64,000 nucleotides of DNA from Allokutzneria sp. A3M-2-11 16 (lineage in GTDB: Bacteria > Actinomycetota > Actinomycetes > Mycobacteriales > Pseudonocardiaceae): NCBI RefSeq assembly GCF_024213555.1, contig NZ_JANAVO010000002.1, positions 480,269 through 544,268 of the forward strand. The letters are read 5' to 3'. Of this stretch, positions 15,512-26,079 are shown piece after piece. The first letter of the stretch is position 1; every line of letters begins with the position of its first letter. The notes under the pieces are model-generated. The model made no database searches and was not told where the DNA came from. It saw only the letters and a list, made by a program, of their open reading frames with translations. The position numbers and the translations under genes are program-made.

Positions 15512-16831
15512 TCACCTGGGAGTTCGCTGGCGCAGCCCGGCCGCGACGAGTTTCGCGGCCGCGTTCTGCCAGTTGTAGAGCGTCCGCTCGGGAACCGTTC
15601 GGGAGAACCACTGCAAGGCGCGCTTGGTGGTGTCGTCGAGCTTGTCGTTGCGGTCGCGGCGGCTGTACGGGCGCAGTCCGAGGACGTACGGGAAATAAAG
15701 CGCGTTGTAGTAGCGCCACTCGTCGCTGGTGCCGAACTCCCCCTCGCTCGGCTTGAGCTGAAGAATCCCGTTCAACAACAGCCTCTTCAGCTCGTTGGCG
15801 CGTTCCAGGGGCTGATCCGGAAGATTCCGCTCGACGAGACCTTCGGTGATGCTCGGCAACATGGTGAGCGGACTGCTCACCAGGCGACCGAGATCTCCGT
15901 AATTGCCGAGCGCCCGCCGCGTGAGTTTCGCGAACTCCGCGTCGTCGAGCCCGTCGAGCACCGGATCATTCGCGCGACGCGGCAAAGCCTCCCCGGCTTC
16001 ACGGAGTTCCGCCCGCGCCCGACGCAGTTCTGGCGCGTCGGCGAAAGCCACCCGATCGAGCACCGATTGCAGGGGGTTGGCGAGCACTTGAACGCTGATC
16101 GCGGCGGCGACGCTGCCGAGCAGCAACGCGGTCAACGGCAGGGTCGCTCCGGAGGACAACGCCATCGCCAGCCCGACCTGGCCGCCGAAGACGACGGCGA
16201 TCGCCGCGGCGGTGAGCACCGACCGGCCCATGTCCGCGCGGATCGCCTGCCCCTCGTCGAAGGCGTCGAACACGGCGATGCCCAGGCCGAGCAGCACCAG
16301 GTCCACGCCCATCCCCGTGACCACGACCCACGACGGCAGGAAGGACGTCGGCAGCACCACCAGGACGGCGGAGAGCACCAGGAGCATGCTCACGACGAGC
16401 AGGGCCGTCCGGACGGGCGCGGGCCGGAGCCGGGCGCGGTGCCTGACGAGCAGTCCGAGGCTGACCACCAAGGGCAGCAACACATCCACGGCGCGGAGCA
16501 GGCGCGCCCACTCGGAGTCGATCACTAGTGGCACGAGCACGAGGAGGCCCAGCGGCACGAGCCAGATCCGCCACCACCGGTGGTACTTCTCCGGCAGCAG
16601 CGCCACCGCGACCCCGCTCCATGCGAGCGGCGGTACGCAGACGAACACCCCTTGGACTTCGCGCAGCACGTCTTGGGACTGCGCGTGCGGCAGGAGCGCC
16701 TCGACGGCGAGCGCCGCGGCGTAGGCGAGCAGGCCGACCCCGGCGCGGACCAACGTGGGCTTCTTGGGGTCCCGGGCGATCAGGTACAACCCGAGCCACC
16801 AGGCCACTCCGAACGCGACAACGCTCACCAC
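15512..16831 (-). CDS. Large membrane protein with N-terminal multi-helix domain
   Basis: Protein of about 439 residues, not recognised. The first ~260 residues form eight or so membrane helices similar to the sensor regions of some histidine kinases. The cytosolic C-terminal half is helical (RRARAELREAGEALPRR) and ends in a conserved-looking block, DEWRYYNALYFPYVLGLRPY. No H-box or ATPase motif is present, so it is not a kinase. Adjacent GTG codons at 16831 and 16828 are the most likely starts. Longer readings to 17032 run through the palindrome at 16860-16918 and are rejected. A signalling or phage-like control role would be a guess. Confidence 0.65.
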   Translation of the reverse strand: MVSVVAFGVAWWLGLYLIARDPKKPTLVRAGVGLLAYAAALAVEALLPHAQSQDVLREVQGVFVCVPPLAWSGVAVALLPEKYHRWWRIWLVPLGLLVLVPLVIDSEWARLLRAVDVLLPLVVSLGLLVRHRARLRPAPVRTALLVVSMLLVLSAVLVVLPTSFLPSWVVVTGMGVDLVLLGLGIAVFDAFDEGQAIRADMGRSVLTAAAIAVVFGGQVGLAMALSSGATLPLTALLLGSVAAAISVQVLANPLQSVLDRVAFADAPELRRARAELREAGEALPRRANDPVLDGLDDAEFAKLTRRALGNYGDLGRLVSSPLTMLPSITEGLVERNLPDQPLERANELKRLLLNGILQLKPSEGEFGTSDEWRYYNALYFPYVLGLRPYSRRDRNDKLDDTTKRALQWFSRTVPERTLYNWQNAAAKLVAAGLRQRTPR

Positions 16832-16859
16832 GCCCCCAGCCTGCCACCCCGCCCCCGCC

Positions 16860-16918
16860 GACGTACCCAATGCGGCATTCGTTACGTCTGGCGAAACAAA
16901 TGCCACATTGGGTACGTC
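16860..16918. repeat. 59-bp intergenic palindrome (GACGTACCCAATG arms)
   Basis: Arms GACGTACCCAATG (16860-16872) and CATTGGGTACGTC (16906-16918) pair perfectly for 13 bp and continue inwards with single mismatches (GGCATT / AATGCC), leaving a short loop. It lies just upstream of the membrane-protein start at 16831. It probably belongs to a dispersed repeat type, but only one copy is in this window. Confidence 0.7.
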
Positions 16919-17015
16919 TCCGCGGCGTGGGTGGTGAGTGGGGATCCACCCACGCCGTCTCTCGTCTTGCCCTCCACCACCTCGCCACGCCACGCTTGAA
17001 ACGGGGGGTCCCCCG

Positions 17016-17044
17016 GCGCGGGCGAAAGCCACCCTCGCCCGCGC
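17016..17044 (-). terminator. Hairpin terminator of the GNAT transcript
   Basis: GCGCGGGCG (17016-17024) and CGCCCGCGC (17036-17044) pair perfectly with an 11-nt loop, about 34 nt past the stop of the acetyltransferase ending at 17078. A second dyad, GGCGTGGGTGG / CCACCCACGCC, sits at 16924-16956. Confidence 0.6.
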
Positions 17045-17077
17045 GTTCCGAAGTGAGCCCGGGGTCGAGCTGAATGC

Positions 17078-17533
17078 TCACAGCGGTGGGGATCGGCGCA
17101 TGGCGAGTTCGTAGCGCGCGGGGTCGCTGGGCAGCGGCACGCGGTCGCCGGTGAACGAGAAACCCAAGCGGACGTAGAAGCGGACGGCCGCGGTGTTGTC
17201 CTCGGCGACCCACATCGTCATCGGGGATGGCGCTGCCCACGCGAGGACGGCCTCGACCACGGCGGCGGCGAGGCCGGTGCCGCGCGCGGACGGGGCGGCC
17301 CAGACGGAGACCAGCTCGCGGGAGGACGTGCCGGACGCCAGGGCCGACAGGGCGCCGGACGAGTAGCCCAGGTAGGTCACGCCGCGGGAAAGCCGGCCAC
17401 GCCACTGGGTTTCGGTGAACGGCTCCTCGCGGGCCAGGGTGGAGCCGAACGCGTACGGCGCCTCGGCCAGTGCGGCCAGGCGGACGTCGCGGTACTGCTC
17501 CCACTCCTCGGAGCCGGCGCGGCGGATGTCCAC
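17078..17533 (-). CDS. GNAT-family N-acetyltransferase
   Basis: Cytosolic protein of 151 residues with the standard GNAT order. The N-terminal strand/helix is MDIRRAGSEEWEQYRDVRLAAL cut here to its start MDIRRAGSEEWEQYRD. A central strand is ELVSVWAAP. The acetyl-CoA loop is SARGTGLAAAVVEAVL (the Q/RxxGxG/A signature is RGTGLA, about residues 82-87), and motif B is WVAEDNTAAVRFYVRLGF. The substrate cannot be read from the sequence. It precedes a terminator-like hairpin and may be co-transcribed with the small gene upstream (17550-17873), from which it is separated by 16 bp. Confidence 0.87.
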   Translation of the reverse strand: MDIRRAGSEEWEQYRDVRLAALAEAPYAFGSTLAREEPFTETQWRGRLSRGVTYLGYSSGALSALASGTSSRELVSVWAAPSARGTGLAAAVVEAVLAWAAPSPMTMWVAEDNTAAVRFYVRLGFSFTGDRVPLPSDPARYELAMRRSPPL

Positions 17534-17549
17534 GACGGCACGGTAGGGC

Positions 17550-17873
17550 TCAGCCGGGGTCCTGCAAACCGAGTTCTATCGAGTCGACCTCGGCGGCGAT
17601 GGTCGCGTCGACGAGGCTGTCCAGCAACGCCTCGCAGTCGCGGTCCTCGGTGCCGAAGTCGGGCAGCAACTCCGACCAGATCTCCTCGCTGTTCCAGAAC
17701 ACCGAGGACACCTCGTCGACGGTGTTGAGGTAGCGCAGTCTGCGGTCGGTCTCCGGGAGGCGGGCGAGGAAGTCGGCGAACTCGGCGACGGCGTCGGGCA
17801 CGGCCAGCTCGACGGGACCGGTACCGAGGACGCATTCCTTGAGGCGGGCGAGGAAGTCGGCGGTGAAGGCCAT
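17550..17873 (-). CDS. Hypothetical acidic protein
   Basis: Unrecognised protein of 107 residues, strongly acidic and predicted all-helical, with no signal peptide, Cys pair or membrane segment. The start is set at the ATG at 17873; the frame is open to 17930, but that region includes the terminator of the next gene. GGGTGA lies upstream of the ATG at suitable distance. It sits 16 bp ahead of the GNAT gene on the same strand, so the two may form an operon. Confidence 0.65.
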   Translation of the reverse strand: MAFTADFLARLKECVLGTGPVELAVPDAVAEFADFLARLPETDRRLRYLNTVDEVSSVFWNSEEIWSELLPDFGTEDRDCEALLDSLVDATIAAEVDSIELGLQDPG

Positions 17874-17914
17874 CTGATCACCCCATCCGGCGCGCGGATC
17901 TCGCCCAAGGGTAA

Positions 17915-17937
17915 GCCCCGCGCGGCGCACGCGGGGC
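17915..17937 (-). terminator. Hairpin terminator after yceI
   Basis: GCCCCGCG (17915-17922) and CGCGGGGC (17930-17937) form an 8-bp perfect stem with a 7-nt loop, 20 nt past the yceI stop at 17958. Confidence 0.6.
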
Positions 17938-17957
17938 CTCGCCGTGCCGAACCGTGA

Positions 17958-18515
17958 TCAACTCTCCTGGAGGACGACCTGGATCTCCAGGAAGATCTGC
18001 ACCTTGTCGCCGACCACGACGCCGCCGCCGTCCATCGGCATGGCGATGTCGATGCCGAAGTCGTCGCGGCTGATGGTCGCGGTCGCGGAGAACCCGGCGC
18101 GGGTACCGCCGTAGGCGTCCGGGCCGAAGCCGTTGAGCTCCAGCGTCAACGGGACCTCGCGGGTCACACCGTGCAGCGTCAGCTCGCCGGAGACCACGAA
18201 GTCGTCGCCGTCGGCGCGCAGGCCGGTGGAGCGGTAGGTCATCGTCGGGAACGTCTCGACGTCGAAGAAGTCCTTCGAGCGGATGTGCGCGTCGCGCTGC
18301 TCGTTGCTGGTGTTGATCGAGGTGAGGTCGATCTCGGCGGTGACGGTGGAGTCCAGCGGGTTCGCCGCGGTGACCAGCGAGCCGGAGAACTCGGTGAACC
18401 GGCCGCGGACCTTGCTCACCATCATGTGCCGGACGCTGAACTCGACGCTGGAGTGCACCGGGTCAACGGCCCAGGTGCCAGCGACGTAACCGGGGATCTG
18501 GAGTGCGGTGCCCAT
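17958..18515 (-). CDS. YceI-family lipocalin-like protein
   Basis: Protein of 185 residues of the YceI family, which form a lipocalin-like beta barrel that binds polyisoprenoid lipids. Visible family signatures are TWAVDPVHSSVEFSVRHMMV near the N-terminus, then DAHIRSKDFFDVETFPTMTY, GELTLHGVTREV and RDDFGI. No signal peptide is seen, as in many actinobacterial members, so it is likely cytosolic. The start is the ATG at 18515. It is divergent to a MarR regulator. Two identical dyads in the 89-bp spacer indicate that the regulator represses both genes. Confidence 0.9.
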   Translation of the reverse strand: MGTALQIPGYVAGTWAVDPVHSSVEFSVRHMMVSKVRGRFTEFSGSLVTAANPLDSTVTAEIDLTSINTSNEQRDAHIRSKDFFDVETFPTMTYRSTGLRADGDDFVVSGELTLHGVTREVPLTLELNGFGPDAYGGTRAGFSATATISRDDFGIDIAMPMDGGGVVVGDKVQIFLEIQVVLQES

Positions 18516-18533
18516 GGCGTCGTCCCTCTCATA

Positions 18534-18582
18534 GTTGAACTCTCAACAACAGACCCTAGCCCACTTTGATTGAGAGTTCAAC
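18534..18582. promoter_or_regulatory. Pair of MarR operators between yceI and marR
   Basis: GTTGAACTCTCAA (18534-18546) and TTGAGAGTTCAAC (18570-18582) are exact inverted copies. Each is itself a dyad (TTGA-N4-TCAA). One site lies next to each divergent gene, so dual repression by the MarR protein is very likely. Confidence 0.8.
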
Positions 18583-18604
18583 CATGGGCGGTAGGATGGG
18601 CGCC

Positions 18605-19087
18605 ATGAGTGACACGCGGTGGCTGGACGCCGACGAACAGGGCACGTGGCGGGCGCTGGTCTCCGTGCTGGGCCGGCTCAACGAGCAGCTCGACCGGCAG
18701 CTCCAGCGCGACACCGGAATCCCGCTGACCTACTACGAGATCCTGGTCCGGCTCTCCGAGACCCCCGGCCGCGAGCTGCGGATGAGCGAGCTGGCCGAGC
18801 AGTCGGAGTACTCGCGCAGCAGGCTCTCGCACGCGGTGTCGAAGCTGGAGAAGCTCGGCTGGGTGCGCCGGAAGTCGTGCCCGACGGACAAGCGGGGTCA
18901 GCTGGCCGAGCTGACCGACGAGGGGATGGCGAGCCTGGTGACCGCCGCGCCCGGACACGTCTCCGAGGTCCGCAAGCTCGTCTTCGACCCGCTGAGCCGG
19001 CGCGAGGTGGAGCTGCTCGGCGAGATCTGCGGCAAGCTCCGCGACTCCTGGGAGGATTCGGCCTGCCCAGAAGCCACCACCCCATAG
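18605..19087 (+). CDS. MarR-family transcriptional regulator
   Basis: Winged helix-turn-helix protein of 160 residues. The dimerisation helices flank the reader head: LTYYEILVRLSETPGRELRM, SELAEQSEYSRSRLSHAVSK (recognition helix) and the wing VRRKSCPTDKRGQLAELTDEG, with the family's D-R-G at the wing tip (TDKRG). The ATG at 18605 is preferred; in-frame ATGs at 18566 and 18596 lie in or near the operator. It is divergent to yceI with a duplicated operator between them, so it likely represses yceI and itself. The single Cys in the wing (SCPTDKR) is of interest as a possible oxidant sensor, but that is inference. Confidence 0.9.
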   Translation: MSDTRWLDADEQGTWRALVSVLGRLNEQLDRQLQRDTGIPLTYYEILVRLSETPGRELRMSELAEQSEYSRSRLSHAVSKLEKLGWVRRKSCPTDKRGQLAELTDEGMASLVTAAPGHVSEVRKLVFDPLSRREVELLGEICGKLRDSWEDSACPEATTP

Positions 19088-19251
19088 GGAACAAAAAGAA
19101 GATTTCTATAAGCGCTGCGTGACCGCTATCCGGGCTCCCGTTAGGCCGTTCGGCGGCGGTGACGTGGACCACCTGGTGCAACTATCCGGCCTCCTCCATC
19201 GTCTTGATCACGGGCCTTGAACAGGCCCGACACGACGAGAAGGAGCTCTCC

Positions 19252-19743
19252 ATGTCTTCCAGCCTTCGCCGCGGCCTGGTGTCCGCAGCGGCCGTCGCCA
19301 CCGCCTGTGGCGCCGCGCTGACCCTGGCCGCGCCCGCCCAGGCCGCCCCGATCGGGGCGGCGCAGTGCGGCGCGAAGGACCTGAACGTCACCGCCCGTTA
19401 CAACGACGCGGGCATGGGCAAGGCGTACTGGCGGGTCGAGTTCGCCTCCAACGGCGCCACCTGCACCCTCCAGGGCACCCCCACCGACCTGCTGTTCGCC
19501 GACGCCAAGGGCCGGGCGCTGAACCTGGCCCAGGAGACCGGCGCCCCGGAGGCGGGCGAGGCCGTGACCGTCGCGCCCGGCGAGCCCGCGCACGTGCTGG
19601 TCCGCACCCGCCTGGAGGGCGAGCGCCTGCCCGCCACCAAGCTGCTGCTGACCCTGCCGAACAGCGAGGACCGCGTGGAGACCGCGTGGCCCGAGGCGAT
19701 CGCCGGTCCGGTGGGCGTCACCGAGGTCCGCACCGGCGAGTGA
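19252..19743 (+). CDS. Secreted DUF4232-type protein
   Basis: Exported protein of 163 residues. The Sec signal peptide (SSSLRRGLVSAAAVATACGA, then LTLAAPAQA) should be cut after AQA at about residue 27. The mature part follows the DUF4232 pattern: a Cys near the start (QCGAKDLNVTARY), EFASNGATCTLQGTPTDLLF with the second Cys, and a beta-rich tail. The two Cys likely form a disulfide. The start is set by AAGGAG 6 nt before the ATG at 19252. The function is unknown in the family; many are lipoproteins, but this one has no lipobox. Confidence 0.82.
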   Translation: MSSSLRRGLVSAAAVATACGAALTLAAPAQAAPIGAAQCGAKDLNVTARYNDAGMGKAYWRVEFASNGATCTLQGTPTDLLFADAKGRALNLAQETGAPEAGEAVTVAPGEPAHVLVRTRLEGERLPATKLLLTLPNSEDRVETAWPEAIAGPVGVTEVRTGE

Positions 19744-19746
19744 TCC

Positions 19747-22389
<2,643 letters not shown>

Positions 22390-22404
22390 TGTGGACTCTC
22401 CTGG

Positions 22405-23580
22405 TCAGTCGCGCGGATCGTCGGGGTCCAGCCCGATCAGGGGGAAGATCGCGCGCCGGGTGGCCACGATCGCGTTGTCGAGCTGTGTCTCGGCCGTGCC
22501 GTCCCAGGGCTCGAACGCCGGGTCGCCGCCGTCGGAGAGCGTGGTCGGCAACGTGGTGTTCGGCGCGATGGGGGCGGTGTGGGCCATCCATCCTGCGGGA
22601 ATCGTGGTGTCGGGGTCCAGGTCGCGGTCGATCACCGTAGCGAGCAGATGCGTCCACGAGCGCGGAACCACTCGGAAGAGCGAATACCCGCCTCCGCCCA
22701 ACGCGAGCCACTTGCCGCCCGAATGGCGTTGCGCCAGCTCACGGAGCCGCTGGTAGATCGCGCGGTGGCCATCGACGGTGAGCGAGAGGTCGGCGAGCGG
22801 GTCCTCGCGGTGGGTGTCGGCGCCGCACTGCGTAACCAGAATCTGGGGCCGGAACTCCGCGAGCGCGGCGGGCACCACGGCGTTGAAGGCCCGCAGCCAC
22901 CCCGAGTCCTTGGTGCCCGGCGGGAGCGCGAGGTTGATCGAGGTGCCCTCCGCCCCGCCCGTGCCGAGCTCGCGGGGGTAGCCGGTACCGGGCCACAGCG
23001 TCATCGGGTGCTGGTGCACGGAGATCGTCAGCACCCGCGGGTCGCCGTAGAAGGACGCCTGCACGCCGTCTCCGTGGTGCACGTCGACGTCGAGGTAGGC
23101 GATCCGCTCGAACCCGTTCTCCAGCAACCAGGCGATGGCCACCGAACAGTCGTTGTAGACGCAGAACCCGGCCGCGTGCGAGGCCATCGCGTGGTGCAGG
23201 CCGCCGCCGATATTGATCGCGCGATCGGCCGCGCCGGAGGCGATTCGCTCGGCAGCCACCAGCGAACCGCCCGCCACCAGCGCCGACGCTTCGTGCATGC
23301 GGTCGAAGACCGGGTTGTCCGCGGTGCCGAGGCCGTGCCCGACGTCCCAGCCGGAGTACGGCGCGGCCTGCACCGCGGCCAGGTAGCTCGGATCGTGCAC
23401 CAGTTCCAGCTCGGCGTCGGTCGCCGATCGCGGCTCGACCAGCTCGACGCCGTCGAGCACGCCCAGCTCGGTGGCCAGCCGCATGGTGAGGTCGAGGCGG
23501 ATCGGGTTCAGCGGGTGGTCCCCGCCCAGGTCGTACCCGAGGAAACTCTCGTCCCACACCACCGCGACGCGCTCACCCAT
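22405..23580 (-). CDS. acuC: AcuC-type histone-deacetylase-family protein deacetylase
   Basis: Protein of about 391 residues of the class I zinc deacetylase family. The active site is complete: GGGLHHAM (His129-His130), the zinc ligands in YLDVDVHHGDGV (Asp164, His168), a third Asp in TQCGADTH, and the catalytic Tyr in ALGGGGYSLFRV. In Bacillus, AcuC removes acetyl groups from acetyl-CoA synthetase. The upstream location in a two-gene unit with the acetyltransferase supports the same role here. The ATG at 23580 (MGERVAVVWDESF) is preferred over a codon three residues upstream. Confidence 0.92.
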   Translation of the reverse strand: MGERVAVVWDESFLGYDLGGDHPLNPIRLDLTMRLATELGVLDGVELVEPRSATDAELELVHDPSYLAAVQAAPYSGWDVGHGLGTADNPVFDRMHEASALVAGGSLVAAERIASGAADRAINIGGGLHHAMASHAAGFCVYNDCSVAIAWLLENGFERIAYLDVDVHHGDGVQASFYGDPRVLTISVHQHPMTLWPGTGYPRELGTGGAEGTSINLALPPGTKDSGWLRAFNAVVPAALAEFRPQILVTQCGADTHREDPLADLSLTVDGHRAIYQRLRELAQRHSGGKWLALGGGGYSLFRVVPRSWTHLLATVIDRDLDPDTTIPAGWMAHTAPIAPNTTLPTTLSDGGDPAFEPWDGTAETQLDNAIVATRRAIFPLIGLDPDDPRD

Positions 23581-23590
23581 GCACGGCAAA

Positions 23591-25414
23591 CTACTCCCGG
23601 CTGAACCGAATGGCGAAGCCGCCGCCGCGCGCTACGGGCTGCGCCAAAACATCGCGAGCGGTGACCGCCCTCGTGCTCGCCGCGATCGTGCGATCCGCTG
23701 TGTCGGAATAGATCTCGGCTTTCCAGCGCCCAGGCCCGAGGAAGCGCAGCGGAACGTCCATGGTGCGCGCGGCACTGGCGCTGATCCCGCCGACGAACCA
23801 CTCGTTCCCATGCCGCCTGGCCAGGACGGCGTGGTCGCCGGGGTCGCCGGAGAGCAGCTCGGTGCGGTCCCACACCGTCGGCACCGTGCGCAGGAACCGT
23901 TCTGCCAGAGGAATTTTCGCGTAATTGGTGATCTTGTCGGCGAAGTTCTGGATACCGGACTCGAAGACCACCGCGAGCGCGAGTTCGGCGGCGTCGCTGT
24001 TGTCCCGCACCGCGCTGAAGGTCACCGGCGTGAAGTCCATCGACCCGGCGAGGTTCCTGGTGAACGGCAGGGTCGTGTAGTGCGCCAACGGGAACGGCTT
24101 GCGGTCCGGTTTGGGCTTGATGCCCTCCGCTCCGCGCACGCCTTCCAAGGTCATCACGTGCGGCCAGGTGCGCTCGATGCCGCGCGGGATCGTCGCGCCG
24201 TGGAAGTTCACCAGCAGCTTGTTGCGCGCGGTCGCTTCGAGGATGGCGTCGTAGAACCGCATCCGCTCCTGGCTGTCGGAGTCCATAAAGTCGATCTTGA
24301 GACCGGCCGCGCCCCATTCGCGCCACAGCGGGAGCTTGGCCCGCCGTTCCTCGTCGGTGTCCACGTCGGTCCAGCGCACCCACAGCTGCACGCCGACCTT
24401 GCGCGCCTTGCCATAGCCGATCAGCTCCTGCACCTGGCCGGGCTGCCAGTTGATCCACCCGGAGTCCACCAGGATGTACTCCCAGCCTTGCTTGGCCGCG
24501 TAGTCCGCGTACTTCTTCTGGAGTTCGAGGTTGCCGGTGCCGTCGCCCCACCACGACCACGCCGATACTCCCGGCTTGATCCACGACGTGTCCGCGATCC
24601 GTGATGGCTCAGCGAGATCCGTGCCCAGGTCGCTGGCCACCACCGTTGCCAGGTCTCCGGTGATCAGCGTGCGCCACGGGCTGGTGAAGGGCGCCGTGGT
24701 CACCGATCCGCCCGCGTCCGGGAATGTGACCTTGAAGCGGCGGTCGGCATCCAGGGTCAGCCGTGTCGCGCCGTAAGCACCGCTCATGTTCGACTCGGAG
24801 ACCAGCATCCAGGTGTCGTCGACCTTGAACAGCGACGGATAGCCGTAGGGCCCGGCTTGTGCGTCAGCGACGGTGGAGTGCCGGTGGATGGACTCGTAGT
24901 CGCTGCGGTTGTTGTAGGGCAACAGGATCGCGCGCGCCCCGGTGGGCACGGCGTACTCCGACGCTTCGCCGGTGATCGTGACCGGCCCGGTTCCCGGGAG
25001 CACGTAGCGGTAGCCGAGGCCGTCTGCGGAGACTCGGACGACCAGGTCGAGGCGCTGCCCGGCCTTGGTGAAGCGGAGCGTGGTCTCAGCGGCGTCGGCG
25101 TGGTGCTCGCGCTGGCGCCCAGTGACGGTCTTGTAGTGCTCGGTGATCCGATGTCTTGCCTCGCCCTCGAAGACCAGGCCGCTGGTCAGGTCCGCTGTGG
25201 AAGTGCGGAGCCCGAGCGCGGACGGCTGGAGCACCACCGTGCGGCCGTGGCTGACCGACAGGGACAAACGGCCTTGGTCGAGGATGATGGTTGCGGCGAC
25301 ACCGTTTCCATTCGGCGAGGTAAGAAGCCATTTCGTCGGGGCGGCTTGGGCCGGTGCCGCGATCAGCACCGACGCGAGCGACGCGGTGGCCAGCGGGGTC
25401 AGGACGCGCCTCAT
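23591..25414 (-). CDS. Secreted GH97 glycosidase (retaining alpha-galactosidase type)
   Basis: Exported enzyme of 607 residues. The Sec signal peptide (RRVLTPLATASLASVLIAAP) is cut near AQA-AP at residues 22-26. A beta-sandwich N-terminal domain follows, then a TIM barrel with GWEYILVDSGW, QLWVRWTDVD and GLKIDFMDSD, and a C-terminal beta domain. The Asp in LKIDFMDSD corresponds to the nucleophile of retaining GH97 enzymes; inverting SusB-type enzymes lack it. This points to alpha-galactosidase activity. Calcium-binding Glu residues are expected in TLEGVRGAEG. The galK and galE genes 11 kb away could use the galactose, which is inference. Confidence 0.87.
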   Translation of the reverse strand: MRRVLTPLATASLASVLIAAPAQAAPTKWLLTSPNGNGVAATIILDQGRLSLSVSHGRTVVLQPSALGLRTSTADLTSGLVFEGEARHRITEHYKTVTGRQREHHADAAETTLRFTKAGQRLDLVVRVSADGLGYRYVLPGTGPVTITGEASEYAVPTGARAILLPYNNRSDYESIHRHSTVADAQAGPYGYPSLFKVDDTWMLVSESNMSGAYGATRLTLDADRRFKVTFPDAGGSVTTAPFTSPWRTLITGDLATVVASDLGTDLAEPSRIADTSWIKPGVSAWSWWGDGTGNLELQKKYADYAAKQGWEYILVDSGWINWQPGQVQELIGYGKARKVGVQLWVRWTDVDTDEERRAKLPLWREWGAAGLKIDFMDSDSQERMRFYDAILEATARNKLLVNFHGATIPRGIERTWPHVMTLEGVRGAEGIKPKPDRKPFPLAHYTTLPFTRNLAGSMDFTPVTFSAVRDNSDAAELALAVVFESGIQNFADKITNYAKIPLAERFLRTVPTVWDRTELLSGDPGDHAVLARRHGNEWFVGGISASAARTMDVPLRFLGPGRWKAEIYSDTADRTIAASTRAVTARDVLAQPVARGGGFAIRFSRE

Positions 25415-25497
25415 GGGCTCTCCAGGTGAGCGTGAGCGCGGCGGTCACCCGAGTGAACAACAGCGAGCTCCGGTCGGCAATCCTCCGATGTATGGAA

Positions 25498-26079
25498 TCA
25501 CCGCTTCACGATCAGCGGATAACCGACCGCGACGAGCAGGGACAGCATCGGCATCGGGTGGCCGAACACGCCGAACCCGACCCCGAAGTCGATCACCGGA
25601 ACGGCCAGGGAGAGGCCGTACATCCACGCCGGGCCCGCGGGCAGCTTGCCCGGTGGCGTCCACGGGGTGCGCCCGCTCGGCTTGGCCACCGACAGCCACG
25701 CCTGGAACGCGATGGCGGAGAACATCAGCACGGTCGCGACGACGTTGATCCCCGCCACGGTCGGCACGAGCACGAAGACGCCGAACGCCAGCTGCACCAC
25801 GGTGATCACGAACTTGACCAACACCCACCAGTGCCGGAAGTACCCCCACTGCGTCAGCGCCGACAGCATGAAGCCGGTGAACGCGGAGGCATTGGCCAGG
25901 TGGGCGAGGACCTGCTTGTCCAGCAGGTGGGCCATGGCGTCCGCGCTGTCCCGCATGCCGGGGACGTCCGTGCTCAGCCCGAACGTGAACAGGGCGAAGA
26001 GCACGAGCGCCAGGCTCATCCAGCCGACCGAGGTGATGACGTGCAGCCAGACGAGCAGCTGGCGGGATCGTTTCGGCAC
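25498..26079 (-). CDS. DUF2269-like membrane protein
   Basis: Protein of 193 residues with about five or six membrane helices. The first helix (RQLLVWLHVITSVGWMSLAL) has the His of the DUF2269-type pattern. The rest reads VLAHLANASAFTGFMLSAL, WWVLVKFVITVVQLAFGVF and PMLSLLVAVGYPL. The ATG at 26079 lies 64 nt inside the 3' end of cydC, and no later start keeps helix 1. It is therefore co-transcribed with the cyd operon, and a link to the bd oxidase or its assembly is plausible but unproven. Confidence 0.75.
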   Translation of the reverse strand: MPKRSRQLLVWLHVITSVGWMSLALVLFALFTFGLSTDVPGMRDSADAMAHLLDKQVLAHLANASAFTGFMLSALTQWGYFRHWWVLVKFVITVVQLAFGVFVLVPTVAGINVVATVLMFSAIAFQAWLSVAKPSGRTPWTPPGKLPAGPAWMYGLSLAVPVIDFGVGFGVFGHPMPMLSLLVAVGYPLIVKR

